A stretch of 64,000 nucleotides of DNA from Apoda limacodes (taxonomy: Eukaryota > Arthropoda > Insecta > Lepidoptera > Limacodidae), in assembly GCA_946406115.1 (NCBI GenBank), contig OX291551.1, positions 13,144,001 through 13,208,000 of the forward strand, written 5' to 3'. The notes beneath the pieces were generated by a model that had not been told where the DNA came from, ran no database searches, and worked only from the letters and a program-made list of their open reading frames with translations. Numbering within the stretch: the first letter of the stretch is position 1; each line of letters begins with the position of its first letter. Positions 1 to 10,659 of this stretch are shown piece by piece. The position numbers were made by a program, and so were the translations under genes.

Positions 1-316
1 ATCTTCCCCGGCGTGTGCATAACAACTTACCAAAATTTCATTAAAATCGGTTTACCCTTAGTGCGCGAGTCCGACTCGCACTTGACCGTTTTTTTCTTTC
101 ATCAAAACCTTGCCCTAACACTAACAAACACAACAAAAAAAAGACCCGATTTGGTCCAGCCGTCTTCGAATTTTCCTTAGTGCGCGAGTCCGACTCGCAT
201 TTGACCTTTTATTTTTCTTTATAAACCTTGCCTTAACAATAACGAACAAAACAAAAAAAGGGTTATCCAAATCGATCCAGCCGTTCCATAGTTTTAGCGA
301 GACCAACGAACAGCAA
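1..316 (-). repeat. Tandem array (about 2.4 units, period near 119 bp) headed by GCGAGTCCGACTCGC
   Basis: Two units begin with CTTAGTGCGCGAGTCCGAC at 57 and 176, so the period is 119 bp. Each runs through CCTTGCC, an A-rich stretch and a CCAGCCGT motif. The window starts inside an earlier partial unit. The second unit ends with TTTTAGCGAGACCAACGAAC, a tail I associate with dispersed lepidopteran repeats. The head is a near-perfect palindrome shared with the longer repeats at 2333, 22050, 32727 and 58054, but the body differs from them. No coding potential; the 61-codon reading frame here is repeat sequence. Confidence 0.6.
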
Positions 317-1655
317 TTAATTTTTATATATATTTATATTATTATATAAAAGATAGTTTAATATATATAAAAGATAGATAATTTTTATACATATTTATAT
401 ATAGATAAAATAGATAGATAATACGAATTCATTTTAAAATTTTAATCTCAACAACCACTAAATACTAGCTACTAACACAAAAACATAGGATTTTCAAAAA
501 AGATTTAATCACAAAACATCTGTCATTTAATAATAATTTAACCTTTAGGTTTTTTACATCCCTGCGTTTGGTGAGAATCTTTTCATTAATCAAATATTTT
601 AAATTATAAACCAGCCCAAAAAATTGTTATGAAATTTTATGCCCCTAAAATATTTTTTTTTATTTAATTTGCGATTTTCATATACCTACACTTAAAGCTA
701 ATTAAACCCACCTTTTGGCCCCCTTATTTCGTACTTGTAAAAAGTTTCCATTATTACATATTTTTAATCTTATACCTCAATACTAAATTTCCTGTAAATT
801 ACCTGACGCAAACAAATGAAATCGGTAGAAACTTTAAAACACCTTTCGCCACCCTAATCCGTACCTGTTGTAAAAAAAAAATAACGAAAAAAAATTACTG
901 CTCCTAACTGTAGCGTTTTAGCTTTCGATTATAATTTTATTATGTACCTACCTACTTTTATATGTTTATGAGGTACCAACCTAGTAATTTTCTTAACTTG
1001 CATAGATAACTACATTTCGAATCGTTGCCGATTGGTATTAAACAACACTGTAAAATAATAGATAGGTATTTATTTTCATGACATATCTAAATTAACATTA
1101 TTATTTTAAATTTGAATAACTAGTTGAAAAAATCTTATTTACAACCAACTGCTAACATTACCTAGATAATAATTAATTGACTGAAATCTCAGAGCTTATT
1201 GCGGGGGGAAAAATTTATGGAATTGCAACTCTCCTCTTAAGACCTTTTAACTAAATCTTGAGAGGTAACATGTACTTCTATTTATATTTACATTCCCCAG
1301 AAAAAGGCAAGATCAGAGTACTCGAGACTTTTTCGCAATAAACTTCCTCGTCTTCCTACTTTATGATTAAAATATGTAGGATCGCGATGCTGTTTTGTCG
1401 TATGGCTCGATATGTAAGTAGGTATTAGACACAGTTACCGCCATCTATTATTGACTTGAAAGAACCAGTTACCAGTATAACAGTAAGTATTCAACGAGAA
1501 ACTCTAGATGTCTTTAGCTAATATTTTCGACCTGCTACTTACGGCATCTAGCGACTAAACAAAATAGCCCGAGTTACGGCGGTCCCATTTCATTGTATGG
1601 GATGAGGCATCTGTACTAGTATAGTATTATATAATCTTAGTATTATATAATCTGT
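317..1655. other. AT-rich stretch, no gene seen
   Basis: Begins with TATATA and AGATAGATA simple sequence (about 320-425), then continues as AT-rich DNA. No long frame, splice-flanked exon or clear repeat border was seen. Confidence 0.5.
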
Positions 1656-1795
1656 GAGTCTGGGTGTATTTATGTATGATATGTATATTTATGTATTTAC
1701 AAAAAAAGAAATAAATATGTACTTGTATTCGTTGTCTGGTTTTCATAATAAAAGCTTTGCTTTGTTTTGGACTAGATGGAACTATGTAATATGAC
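1656..1795 (+). repeat. SINE-like 3' tail fragment
   Basis: The run GTGAGTCTGGGTGTATTTATGT, broken T/A-rich sequence, GTTGTCTGG and then AAGCTTTGCTTTG follows the layout of the tail of a common lepidopteran tRNA-derived SINE. The tRNA-like head is missing. Recognition is from memory. Confidence 0.4.
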
Positions 1796-2332
1796 CACAG
1801 TTTTTATTAGTATTATTATTATTATTTATGATATTTTCTTACCGTTAGCAATTTTAACAATTATTGTCGGAACAATATCACTATATTTTATAGCATAAAA
1901 TGACTTCATCACGAATCTCAGTGAATGTGAATAAGTCAGGGCACTCTTGTGTGCTATCTTTATTAACACTATTGCATTTAAGCTTTTCTCTCTCCTTTAA
2001 TTGTATATAGACAATATTCTAATTCACAGACTTACTTATTAGAATTGTAATAAAAAAGAGAATTGATTTTATGGTCTTCATATAAACCACCAAGAGAAAT
2101 CAGCTATTATTAATGGCAGTTAATAATTGATTTCACGGATTGATTGGAAGCTGTTACCATCATATTAAGTCAAAATACCATTCTATACGACTCAGGTAAT
2201 ACTCTATCGACTTGTATAGATGTGAATTTATGGATTCGACAATTAAATGAAAGTTTATTAGATAAAAAAGATATTTTTTTTTGCTTTCGTACTATAAAAT
2301 CTGCATTTTACTTATATTAAATTACTTGATTG
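1796..2332. other. Unassigned AT-rich sequence
   Basis: No gene, no terminal inverted repeat and no obvious repeat family seen. Confidence 0.4.
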
Positions 2333-2994
2333 TTAGGGTTCCGTACCCAAAGGGTAATAAGCGGGATCCTATTACTAAGACTCCGCTGTCCGTCCGACCG
2401 TCTGTCACCAGGCTGTATCTCATAAACCGTGATAGTTAGACAGTAAAAACGTTCACAGAAGATGTATTTCTGTTGCCGCTATAACAATAGGAGGGTTCAA
2501 AAAATAATATTTTATAACTTTGACGATTCAAAAGTGATTGTAAAATCCTTATTTGAATAAACCATGTTGACTTTGACTTTGAATTAATACAAAGAAACAG
2601 AATTAAACAAATATTTCAGAGGACTCCGATACAACAAACATGATTTTTTTGCTCGTGTTTGCTCGATATTGATAACGGCAACAGGTAGACGCTGAAAAAT
2701 ATTAACAGATTATTTAGTTGAATAGTCACTTTAAAAATAAATAATTAACATAAAATAAAACAAATATTTAAGGGGGGCTCCTATACAACAAACATCTACA
2801 GTCTACTACTGCCTGTTGCCATAATCAATATCGAGCAAAAACTACCAAAAATTAAACAAAAAAACGCTTAAAATATTTACAGAATATTAAGTTATATAGT
2901 CAATTTTATTAAATTTAAACTTTTATACATAATGGTTCATACCATTCCTACCATACCATCCTTCGTGCGCGAGTCCGACTCGCACTTGGCTGAT
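2333..2994 (-). repeat. Palindromic-head repeat, two-module form, minus orientation (copy 1)
   Basis: On the minus strand the element opens with GCCAAGTGCGAGTCGGACTC (near 2990) and closes with GGTACGGAACCCTAA (2333-2347). The internal AGGGTTCCGTACC motif and its inverse lie near the two ends in intact copies. The body includes the motifs TGTTGTATnGGAGCCCCC, GCGGCAACAGAAATACATC and GATACAGCCTGGTGACAGAC. It is split by the 3' end of a LINE at 2490-2583. Non-coding; mechanism of spread unknown. Confidence 0.75.
2490..2583 (+). mobile_element. 5'-truncated LINE 3' end with TTTGAC tail, nested in copy 1
   Basis: This matches, almost base for base, the last 95 bp of the LINE at 26803-29018: GAGGGTTCAAAAAATAATAT, then GACGATTCAAAAGTGATTG, then AATAAACCAT and a short GACTTT repeat. 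It interrupts the palindromic-head repeat between the TGTTGCCGCTATAAC motif and the ACAAAGAAACAG motif, which are adjacent in copies 3 and 4. Confidence 0.75.
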
Positions 2995-3339
2995 ATTTGA
3001 AATACGCTTTGTATCATAAGAAAGTTCTAAAAAACAAATGGCGGCGCTACTTATTTCTGGTTCTCGGTTTTGGAGCGCACATCAAAGGGTTAAAATATAT
3101 AGGTATAACAAATAGATATCTTTGCGCGACAGAGTGTCCTGTAGAGTTGCTTATGCATCACCGACGGGAACATTTGTTTCTGTGTAGTTATTTCAGATGG
3201 ACTTAAGCAATAATAGTGTTCTTAAATTTTGTATTTGGTTATTGGACACTAAGCTCAGTATCTATGGCATCCAAAGAGTAATCACAAAAATTACGCAGTC
3301 ATCCATCATGTTTGTCGTCTATTCGATAAATACTAGGAT
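2995..3339. other. No supported feature
   Basis: A 69-codon frame at 2997-3206 has no recognisable domain, no repeat in it and no splice context. I do not treat it as a gene. Confidence 0.4.
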
Positions 3340-5690
3340 GAGCTTCTGACGTCCCCCCTTTTTAAAATGAATATATTCATAAAATAATAAATTGATAAAA
3401 TGTTCCAAACAACCTCGAGCTCACTATCACCCAACGAGAGCAATCAAAAGAATCTAATGATTAATAATGATGTCGATAATTAATTTATTTGGCCAAACGT
3501 GATCGTCAAAAGTGGTAGGACCCGAAAATCGTTGTGTTAAATAAGTAGTAAACCCAGTTGTTTAAGAGGTACGTCAGAGTAATATAGCAAACAATAGGAT
3601 ACAAAATAAGCATTAAAGAAGATAATCAAGAAAATAAATATATTAGCTATATTTATTTACTACGACTACGATCATAAATAATACTTTTGAGTTTACACCA
3701 TTTCTAAAGTCAGTACAAAACCTAAACAACGCAAATACTCGAATATCAAAACTAAAGGACACAGGCACTGAAGAGTAATATGATTTTCGGTCATCCCTAC
3801 ACAAAGGAACCCTAATTTAGGCTACTTCCACGTTTGAAAGTAAAATATATATATAAATGGTAACTCAATTCGTTTTGTAGAGTGGGAACTAGGTAGCTAA
3901 GCGTTCAGGACTTGCGACCTGAAAGTAGGTTTAAGGGGCGCCCCCTTACGATGATCATCAGCGCTCACCTACACTAGCTAACCAGCCAAAATAGTAAAAC
4001 CCTGCTAACGCCGCTACGGATGGACATGGATTACACATAGTAATTACTGTATCTCTTGGCAGACCTAGTTCTTTAGTAGGCTGGTATAATCTTTGTTCCC
4101 ACTTCTATTTTTATGGAAGATTTATTTTTACCTAGCTGAAAATATCCTAGAAACAAGGTCCGTTAATATATTCCTTCCTACTGAGGTGATAAGAGGTTTC
4201 TACCATAAATTTCTGACCGTCAAAAGCGAGCCCGGAATTTGGATGTATTAACATTAGTTTAGATATTTTTAAAACACAACCCAAAGAATTTCACAACGAA
4301 CATACAATATTTTCACTCTAACTTCTAGTATAAAGGTATTTAATAACCAGTAATGGTGGTACAATCTGGCTGTAGTTTAACCCCACGTGGTAGCTTCTAG
4401 TGACACAAGCGTAGACTATGATTTCCTCCTTCTCGGGCAGCGTTTCGACAATTTAAACGACGGCAATTGAATGTTTTGTATGTATGGGTCCACGTACTTT
4501 TATCACCACCAAACCTTCTCACCCTAAATTTCAAACCCCTCTATCCTATTTTTATTCCGGACGGATGTCCGGTCTTAGCTAATTTTAACAAAGAATAAAG
4601 AATATCTTTTAAGTATAATTCTAGTTATGTTGGTTGGGGTACTATTATAGAGTCCTAGATTAATATGAAGGTGTAGATAAAATGGCCTAATTATCCTCAA
4701 CTACTAGAATATTAATATTATGTTCTAAATGTTCGTAAAGTTTTAACAAACCCCGGGTAAGTTCAAATAAACAAACACGTCATACCATTATACGGAGTAC
4801 GTGAAAACCAAGACAACTACCCTTTATCATTATTAGAATATTTATTGTACGAGGCTTCCCTAATGGTTGTTAAACGACTCGCTCAGGTAAGTCTCGCGGG
4901 AGTTTTCAATATTATAAAAGTTCTAAGTAACTTAAACTTACGCGGTTATACTCAACATTATGGAATTCCCAATAACAGTAGCATTACTATTTAATAAGGC
5001 AATAAAATTAATAAGAAAAGAAAATCGCGGATAACAAAACAACTCCTATCTAGAGGGTCTCCCTACAACAACTATAACAACTCCTCCTCCTATCTAATCT
5101 CCTATCTCCTATCTAATTTCCTGAATAAAATTTTATTTGAGTAAAAGTTATGAAACTACCTTAAAGAGCATATGAAACGTGCTTTCATTTCTATATCAGT
5201 TAACCACCAATCAGCGATTATCCTAAAACGTCCTCCAATTATCTTGCCTTCCAAACAAACATCCAATCACAGTAAGTTTTAAAGCATCCATACTCGCGCC
5301 ACTGGTTCAAAACTTACGCAACCCCATTTCTGTCCAAGGTTCGAATCCATTAATCGGGAGCTAGATTACTACCTACACTTAACTATTAATTTTGTGTTGA
5401 TACTTATGATTCGTAAGTTTATAATGTAATATTTTACATTTAAATCATCGGTATTCAACTTTTTGTTAGCTTCAAACCTTACATAAAATAAGTCATAATT
5501 TCTCAGCTAATGTATAAAATAACTGAACTTGTATATTTAAACGTGCCATTCCAATTTAAAGATACATTTTGCTTTAGGTAGTAAGTTTATTGAGAATTGT
5601 TTACTAATGTAAATCTTCGCGCAAAAACTTGAATTAAAACATTGCATCACAAAATGTTAAGGCATAAATATTGGTATCGTCACAAGCTCA
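3340..5690 (+). repeat. Unidentified 2.3-kb dispersed repeat, copy A (uninterrupted)
   Basis: Direct copy of the sequence at 39370-45405. Shared stretches in order include TGGCCAAnCGTGATCGTCAA (3490s), GCTAAGCGTTCAGGACTTGC (3897 on), CTAACCAGCCAAAATAGTAA (3976 on), CCGGACGGATGTCC (near 4558), GTTTTCAATATTATAAAAG (near 4905) and TTGAGAATTGTTTACTAAT (near 5590). It holds the empty target site TAAACGACGGC at 4454-4464 that is filled in copy B. No long frame. A G-rich run on the minus strand at the left border could be a polypurine tract, but no LTR was found, so the class stays open. Copy A has about 130 bp (about 5270-5400) not seen in copy B. Confidence 0.75.
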
Positions 5691-5767
5691 AATATAACGC
5701 TTCTTTACGTGTGTTTTAATAATAATATGTGCTGCAGTCTTCAAATAATTGCCCAAATAACTGTTGT
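5691..5767. other. No supported feature
   Basis: Short AT-rich linker between two repeats. Confidence 0.3.
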
Positions 5768-6124
5768 TTAACCGCCTTCAAAAAAAGAGGAGGTTCTCAA
5801 TTTGGATGCTTGTATTTGGTATACTGAGGTGGTCCCATATTAATGTTGTAAACTTAAAACTTAATTTTTTTGATAAAACTTGAACTATTCCCTAAGTTGA
5901 TCGTTACGAATTCTAGAAAAAAAGAATTATAAAAATCTGATCTCTAGTTCCTGAGAAGTAGACAAACGTTTGTTTGTATACATACATACATAGATAAATA
6001 CAAACATAAACAAAACACACTTGAATGAAGTTTGGCCCTCGTATACTAACATATATATGAATATTGAGCGATTCTAATAATATTACCTACACACGAGTCG
6101 AATTAACAACCTCCTTCTTCCGAC
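5768..6124. repeat. MITE-like repeat with GAGGAGGTT / AACCTCCTT ends
   Basis: The left end CTTCAAAAAAAGAGGAGGTT and the right end AACCTCCTTCTTCCGACTTT are inverted relative to each other. The body contains CAAACGTTTGTTTGTATAC and no frame. A related right end is at about 50276-50308. The border call is approximate. Confidence 0.4.
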
Positions 6125-7094
6125 TTTAATAAAAGATACTAAGAAGTTAAAAAGATAGAATTTAAATTTTTAAAAGTAATTGTTTATTACATCTTTATAA
6201 CTTTTTGATTATTATTTATTATTTGACTATCAAGACATTTCGTAATCTTGTATCATAAAAAATATATTAGGTATTAAACAAAGATCCTAGATCTAATCAA
6301 AATTGCAGGTAAAATCTATTCAATTACGAAATGACATAAGGACAATAGGGAACATAAGAAGAACATAACAAGTAAAAAGTAAAGGGACTAAGGAACATAC
6401 ACTCATTAATTGAATTCGAAAAAATATAACACTCTGTATTTATTTATACATACATATAACTCTCAATTCAAAATACCTACCTGCGAACTAAGCACTACTG
6501 TTGTGGAAACTTGCAATTTTCTTTTGAGAATGTGTATTCTTCGAATAAAACACTGATAAAGATTAACTGAACAAAGAGCTGTAATTCTACGCATTCAGCA
6601 TAAGCGTACTTCAAGTAAGCATATTAACAAAGTTTATTAGGGTGTTAGAGCTTACGCCGAAGTTACTCCAGGGGCAATAAAGGTAAGTGGCTGGAACTGC
6701 ATTATCGTTAACTAGTTTTCTGGTATTTATTTCTATCGGTGTTTCCATTTTATTCGAATTAGCTTAAGCGACTTTAATGACTTTGCTTTAGTTTCTTTAT
6801 TGTTTTATTTTTAACGATTAACAATTAAACAGTAGACAGCAAATGAAGGCTAAAGCAAGTGTTGTTTACCTTACCATAATTATCGGTATATATATAGAAT
6901 TTTACTGCGCAAAAGACAAGAAAAACCGATAACACCCACACGTGTAATTAATTTGTTTTGCCTAATTATTTGTTATTCTAATATTTGTTATTTATAATAA
7001 AAGTCGCTGGTCCACATTATTAATTTCTGTTTAAGTGTAAAAAGATAAGATAACTCAATTTCCTGACATCACTGGATCTTATTTATTTCTCACA
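6125..7094. other. AT-rich stretch, nothing recognised
   Basis: A purine-rich run lies at about 6335-6405. No gene or repeat border seen. Confidence 0.35.
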
Positions 7095-7161
7095 CATGCT
7101 ACAATATGCGATAGCAATATGCTACGAAGCCTGTGCAAGATATGGTCGCATATCGTAGCAT
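7095..7161. repeat. Hairpin-forming inverted repeat (CATGCTACNATATGCGA)
   Basis: The arm near 7096-7113 is matched on the opposite strand by the arm near 7144-7161 with about one mismatch and a loop near 30 nt. The right arm with its flank (GATATGGTCGCATATCGTAG) recurs at about 54868-54888, so it is probably part of a small dispersed element. Confidence 0.5.
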
Positions 7162-7651
7162 GATTGAGAAAATGTCATTATTGACACATCTCATGATCAG
7201 AGAGAGGACAAATATTTAGCTCACAGGATTAGTTCACCTATTCAACAAGAAAACGATGCCAGTCTTCTGGACACACTTTCACATGGCAGTTTTTTGGATA
7301 ATGTTTAGACATTGTTAGTTAAGATTTATTTTATTTTTTGTAGTGCAGTTAATAGTATAAATTAAGAATTTTGATTTTAAAATCTATTTAAAACTTTTGA
7401 TATTTAAGCAAATTAAATTTCAACAGGCTTGTGATTCTATTTGTATATTTAAAAAGTTAGGATAAGGGTTATTTGATAAAACTAAAGGCATCCAAACTGA
7501 CATACTTAAACTTTCTCACAAAATCAAAAAACCAAACAGTTACCTACTTCAACAGCAATGTAAGACCGTTTAAATAGTTCTAATAAAACTATAAAGATTG
7601 TTCTTCGATACAGAGATTATTTAGTTGCTTGTATGTAATCGCATTATTTTG

Positions 7652-8754
7652 TACTAGTGCAGCTTGCATTATAGTCTCAGTTCTGTGGCTTGGGGATTCC
7701 GAATACAAATTGGTTTAGTTACAAAACTGCAAGCTGCATGCACATTCTGCAATCCCTGAACAACGGTTTATGAGACAACATAGAAGTAGTAAAATGTTTT
7801 CTAACCTAAAGCGTTACTCCAAAATAATAAATAAAACAGTAAAACATATGAATATTTTTGCTTTATAACATATTTAAATATAGTTTTTAATAGAAAAAAA
7901 AATGCAATGTATGTATGAATTAATCGATCGAGTTAAAAGAAATGAGAATAGATCAAGGGTTCGTAATAAAGACGGTAGATACCTCTATACAGTTTACGTA
8001 CCCGAAGTAAAGTTAATGTAGCGACCTCTACTGAATCACGTAAAGGTATGTTAGGGTCGAACATTAGTGGGATCAAGACTCTAATGGTCAAACTTTGAAC
8101 AAGTTCAGTTGGACAGCTTTAATTTATGTAACGGGTAAGTGATACAAGTTTAAACTTAACAAAGTAAAATTTTACCAATCACATTGAATTGCTTATTTCT
8201 ATTCACTAGCTCAATTGGAAGTGTTGCTGTTAATTAAAACCAAGGATCGCGGGTTCGATCTCCGCACCGGCCAAACATCTTTGTGATAAACATCTGTGTA
8301 AATATGTAGGTATTTACTTAAATTGGGACCTAATGGCACTGTACGATTTGTCCAGAAAAAAACATTTAGTGATTGAGTCATAGATTATTATTTAAAGGAA
8401 ATACCTTTCTTTTTTAACACTTTGTGGAGCATTCAATTTATCATTGTCATTTTAAATTTTATCTTTATCATAATAATTTTATCTTTATCATTATAATTTT
8501 ATAATTATCCTTTACCTATATATTAAAAAGTAAAACTAAAAATATATTTTACTTTTTATTATAAATTTGTTAGGATTAACGCTTTGAGTTAGTAAACATT
8601 TAACTTTACTAATTCTATGTTGTATTAACCAGCGCTAAACCGTTGTTCAGAGATTGCAGATTGTGCATACAGCTCGCAGTTTTGTAGCTAAACTAATTTG
8701 TATTTGGAATCCCTAAGCCACAGAACTGACACTATAATACAATTCTACTTGTGT
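7652..8754. mobile_element. 1.1-kb foldback element with about 165-bp terminal inverted repeats
   Basis: The left arm (about 7668-7832) reads ATTATAGTCTCAGTTCTGTG, then GGGGATTCCGAATACAAATT, then GCAATCCCTGAACAACGG. The inverse of each block is found in order at about 8570-8738. The arms stay alignable as far as AAAGCGTTA. Weak similarity continues out to 7652 and 8754, so the exact ends and any target duplication are not fixed. The 740-bp centre has no transposase frame and carries a SINE-like piece near 8195-8340. It is a non-autonomous DNA element or foldback; superfamily not determined. Confidence 0.7.
8195..8345 (+). repeat. tRNA-derived SINE-like sequence inside the foldback element
   Basis: An A-box-like CTAGCTCAATTGGAAG is followed 35 bp later by a good B box, GGGTTCGATCTCC, and then CACCGGCCAAACATCTTTGT. 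The acceptor stem does not pair as a tRNA and the anticodon arm is broken, so this is a SINE rather than a tRNA gene. Confidence 0.5.
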
Positions 8755-9084
8755 TTACTCCAATTTATGTAAGTTTCTTTTCCATATCTCACTTCATAAT
8801 AAGATAGGTTTACCTACAACTTTTATAAAGGGATACCAGTGGTAGAAAGTTTTAGTTTCAGATTTAGTTGTTTATATTTAGAACAGGTATATGTTACTAA
8901 TTTTATTTAGGTGGCATTCGTTAGGTTATGATAATTTCGAAGTTATTATATAATCTTTATTCTTGTATTCATGTATAAAGGACTTTAAATTATTTTAATA
9001 GTACCAAAAAATTTAGACTTAGAAAGTATGAATAAAAAAATTAAAAAAATGCTTGTAGTATACGTTTAAAATAGTATAAACATT
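8755..9084. other. No supported feature
   Basis: AT-rich spacer between the foldback element and the 3' end of the histidine-rich gene. Confidence 0.35.
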
Positions 9085-9090
9085 TTTATT
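9085..9090 (-). terminator. Poly(A) signal AATAAA of the histidine-rich gene
   Basis: On the minus strand AATAAA lies about 55 nt after the TGA stop at 9146-9148. It is the first canonical hexamer in a sensible place downstream of the gene; a nearer AATAAA-like run at 9136-9142 reads AAATAAAT on the plus strand only. Confidence 0.6.
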
Positions 9091-9145
9091 TCAGTACAAA
9101 AACTAACAAAAACAATAATATCACAGTAACATTTTTTGAAATAAA

Positions 9146-9886
9146 TCAGTGCTTGCCATGATGGTGATGACCATGGGCCTTGTGGTGCTCATGACCACCC
9201 TTCTTGCCATGACCATCATGATGGTGATGGTGTCCTTCATGGCCATGATGACCGTGATGGTCGTGATGATGATCATCATGATGATCCTTATGATGATGTC
9301 CCTTATGTCCGTGATGGTGTTCATGATGGCCATGATGACCATGGTGACCTTTCTTGTGATGATCATGGTGATCGTGATGATGTCCGTGATGGTGTCCATG
9401 CTTATGGTGCTTGCCATCCTTGTGGTGGCCGTCGTAGAAGTGGTGATCCTTGTGGAAGTGGTCCTTGTGGTACTTCTTGTGGAAACCATCGGTATGTTCT
9501 CCTTTATCATGGTGCTCATGATGGCCGTGTTTTCCTCCTTTGTGATGATGTCCATGTTCATGATGATGTCCATGATGATCGTGTTCATCGTGATGCCCTT
9601 TGTGTCCACCGCCGTGTTCGTGATGGTGATCGTGATGATGATGTTTACCGTGATGCTCATGGTCCCCATGATGATGGTGGTGATGGCCTTTATGTCCTTT
9701 GTGTTCATGACCACCGTGTTCATGGTGGTGACCTCCATCATGATGACCACCGTGGCCTTCCTCGTGATGGCTACTGTGTCCTTTGTCGTGTTTACTAGCT
9801 GCTGTTTCAAGGTCCTTTACAACTTCACCTTCTTTGGCATACACTGCCACCAGGCAGAGTAGTCCTACTGCTATAACCAACCTCAT
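9146..9886 (-). CDS. Secreted histidine-rich protein (246 aa)
   Basis: The start is the ATG at 9886, which opens a textbook signal peptide: MRLVIAVGLLCLVAVYA, likely cut after VYA near residue 17. A short mixed segment to about residue 32 follows. The rest is made almost only of His, Gly, Lys, Asp and Glu in irregular HHGHH, GHHHKDHH and HEHHGK blocks. By hand count about 109 of 246 residues are His. The only aromatic island is near residues 133-152 (FHKKYHKDHFHKDHHFYDG). There are no Cys in the mature part, no membrane segment and no intron. His-rich secreted proteins of this kind bind zinc or copper and occur in insect cuticle, haemolymph or silk; which applies here is unknown. A TATA box lies 48-55 bp upstream of the ATG. 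The repeated codons CAT/CAC give long open frames on both strands, which are shadows. Confidence 0.9.
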   Translation of the reverse strand: MRLVIAVGLLCLVAVYAKEGEVVKDLETAASKHDKGHSSHHEEGHGGHHDGGHHHEHGGHEHKGHKGHHHHHHGDHEHHGKHHHHDHHHEHGGGHKGHHDEHDHHGHHHEHGHHHKGGKHGHHEHHDKGEHTDGFHKKYHKDHFHKDHHFYDGHHKDGKHHKHGHHHGHHHDHHDHHKKGHHGHHGHHEHHHGHKGHHHKDHHDDHHHDHHGHHGHEGHHHHHDGHGKKGGHEHHKAHGHHHHGKH

Positions 9887-9933
9887 ATTGATATAACCTC
9901 AGCTGTTGTATGCTAAACTATTGTCAATCGCAT

Positions 9934-9941
9934 CTTTTATA
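9934..9941 (-). promoter_or_regulatory. TATA box of the histidine-rich gene
   Basis: On the minus strand the sequence is GTATAAAAG, 48 bp upstream of the ATG. A start of transcription about 30 bp downstream, near 9910, would give a 5' leader of only about 25 nt. Strong TATA promoters with short leaders are common for abundantly made insect structural or secreted proteins (inference). Confidence 0.7.
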
Positions 9942-10192
9942 CTCAGCTAGATTTAGATGAAGAAAACGTTCCGCAATACCACAGTCTAGACAAGAACAGT
10001 TACTTTAACGTGTAATATTAGACTGTTTCATACAAATAAAAAAAAGTAACCAATCAAAAAAATGAATTTAGCATTAAATACAAAGTTTGAAATTTTATTC
10101 GTTGTTTACATTAAGTGTATACAAGCGAAATAACAAAATATACGAATAATATTGTGTTACTTACTAATCTCCCTTTGTCTGTGGCGTCTCAG

Positions 10193-10268
10193 TGCGCAAG
10201 ACCACCGTTTCAGGGACAAGTTCACGCCAATTACTTGGAGATCGACGAAGCGTTACTGGTGCAATCAT
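10193..10268 (+). CDS. Candidate 76-bp internal exon of an unidentified gene
   Basis: A GC-richer island in AT-rich DNA is bounded by TTACTAATCTCCCTTTGTCT...TCTCAG, which has a branch-site-like TACTAAT and a pyrimidine tract before AG, and by a consensus donor GTAAGT. All three forward frames are open across it, so no frame can be chosen from the window alone. One frame reads RKTTVSGTSSRQLLGDRRS and another FQGQVHANYLEIDEALL; neither is recognised. No partner exon was found nearby. The minus strand has an open frame too (starting MIAPVTLRRSPSNW) but lacks an acceptor. It could instead be a fragment of a repeat. Confidence 0.3.
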
Positions 10269-10659
10269 GTAAGTCACACTTTTAATTAGATTTTCGAAAT
10301 CAAAAATATATTTTCTCCTTTAATATTACAAATTAAAGGAATGATAAGCAATCATTTGACAATATTCAGTCTATTGTTACAGTGATACTGGATTTGATTC
10401 TTCACTAAAGTATCAATGTTTTATATCATGTCCCATTTGCTTAGATCATATATATTTAAATCATCTTATTTCCTTAGACTTCAATTGATTTTACTTTAAG
10501 CTTGTTTCAATATGTTTCATAATGAAAAACTAATATGATAGCTTCTTACAATGTATTTATTTTATTTAACAATCTTTATTGCACACTTGTAGAAATAGTG
10601 AACTTATTACCAAATTGCATTTTCTTTCATTCTTCACCAAAGGTAAAGGTATAGCGCAC
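10269..10659. other. No supported feature
   Basis: AT-rich; would be intron if the candidate exon is real. Confidence 0.3.

Noticed and set aside
9121..9862. Long open frames of 229 codons (minus) and 237 codons (plus) over the His-rich gene
   Set aside because: They are shadows of the CAT/CAC repeat, giving Met/Thr/Ile- or Met/Val-rich nonsense without start context or domain.
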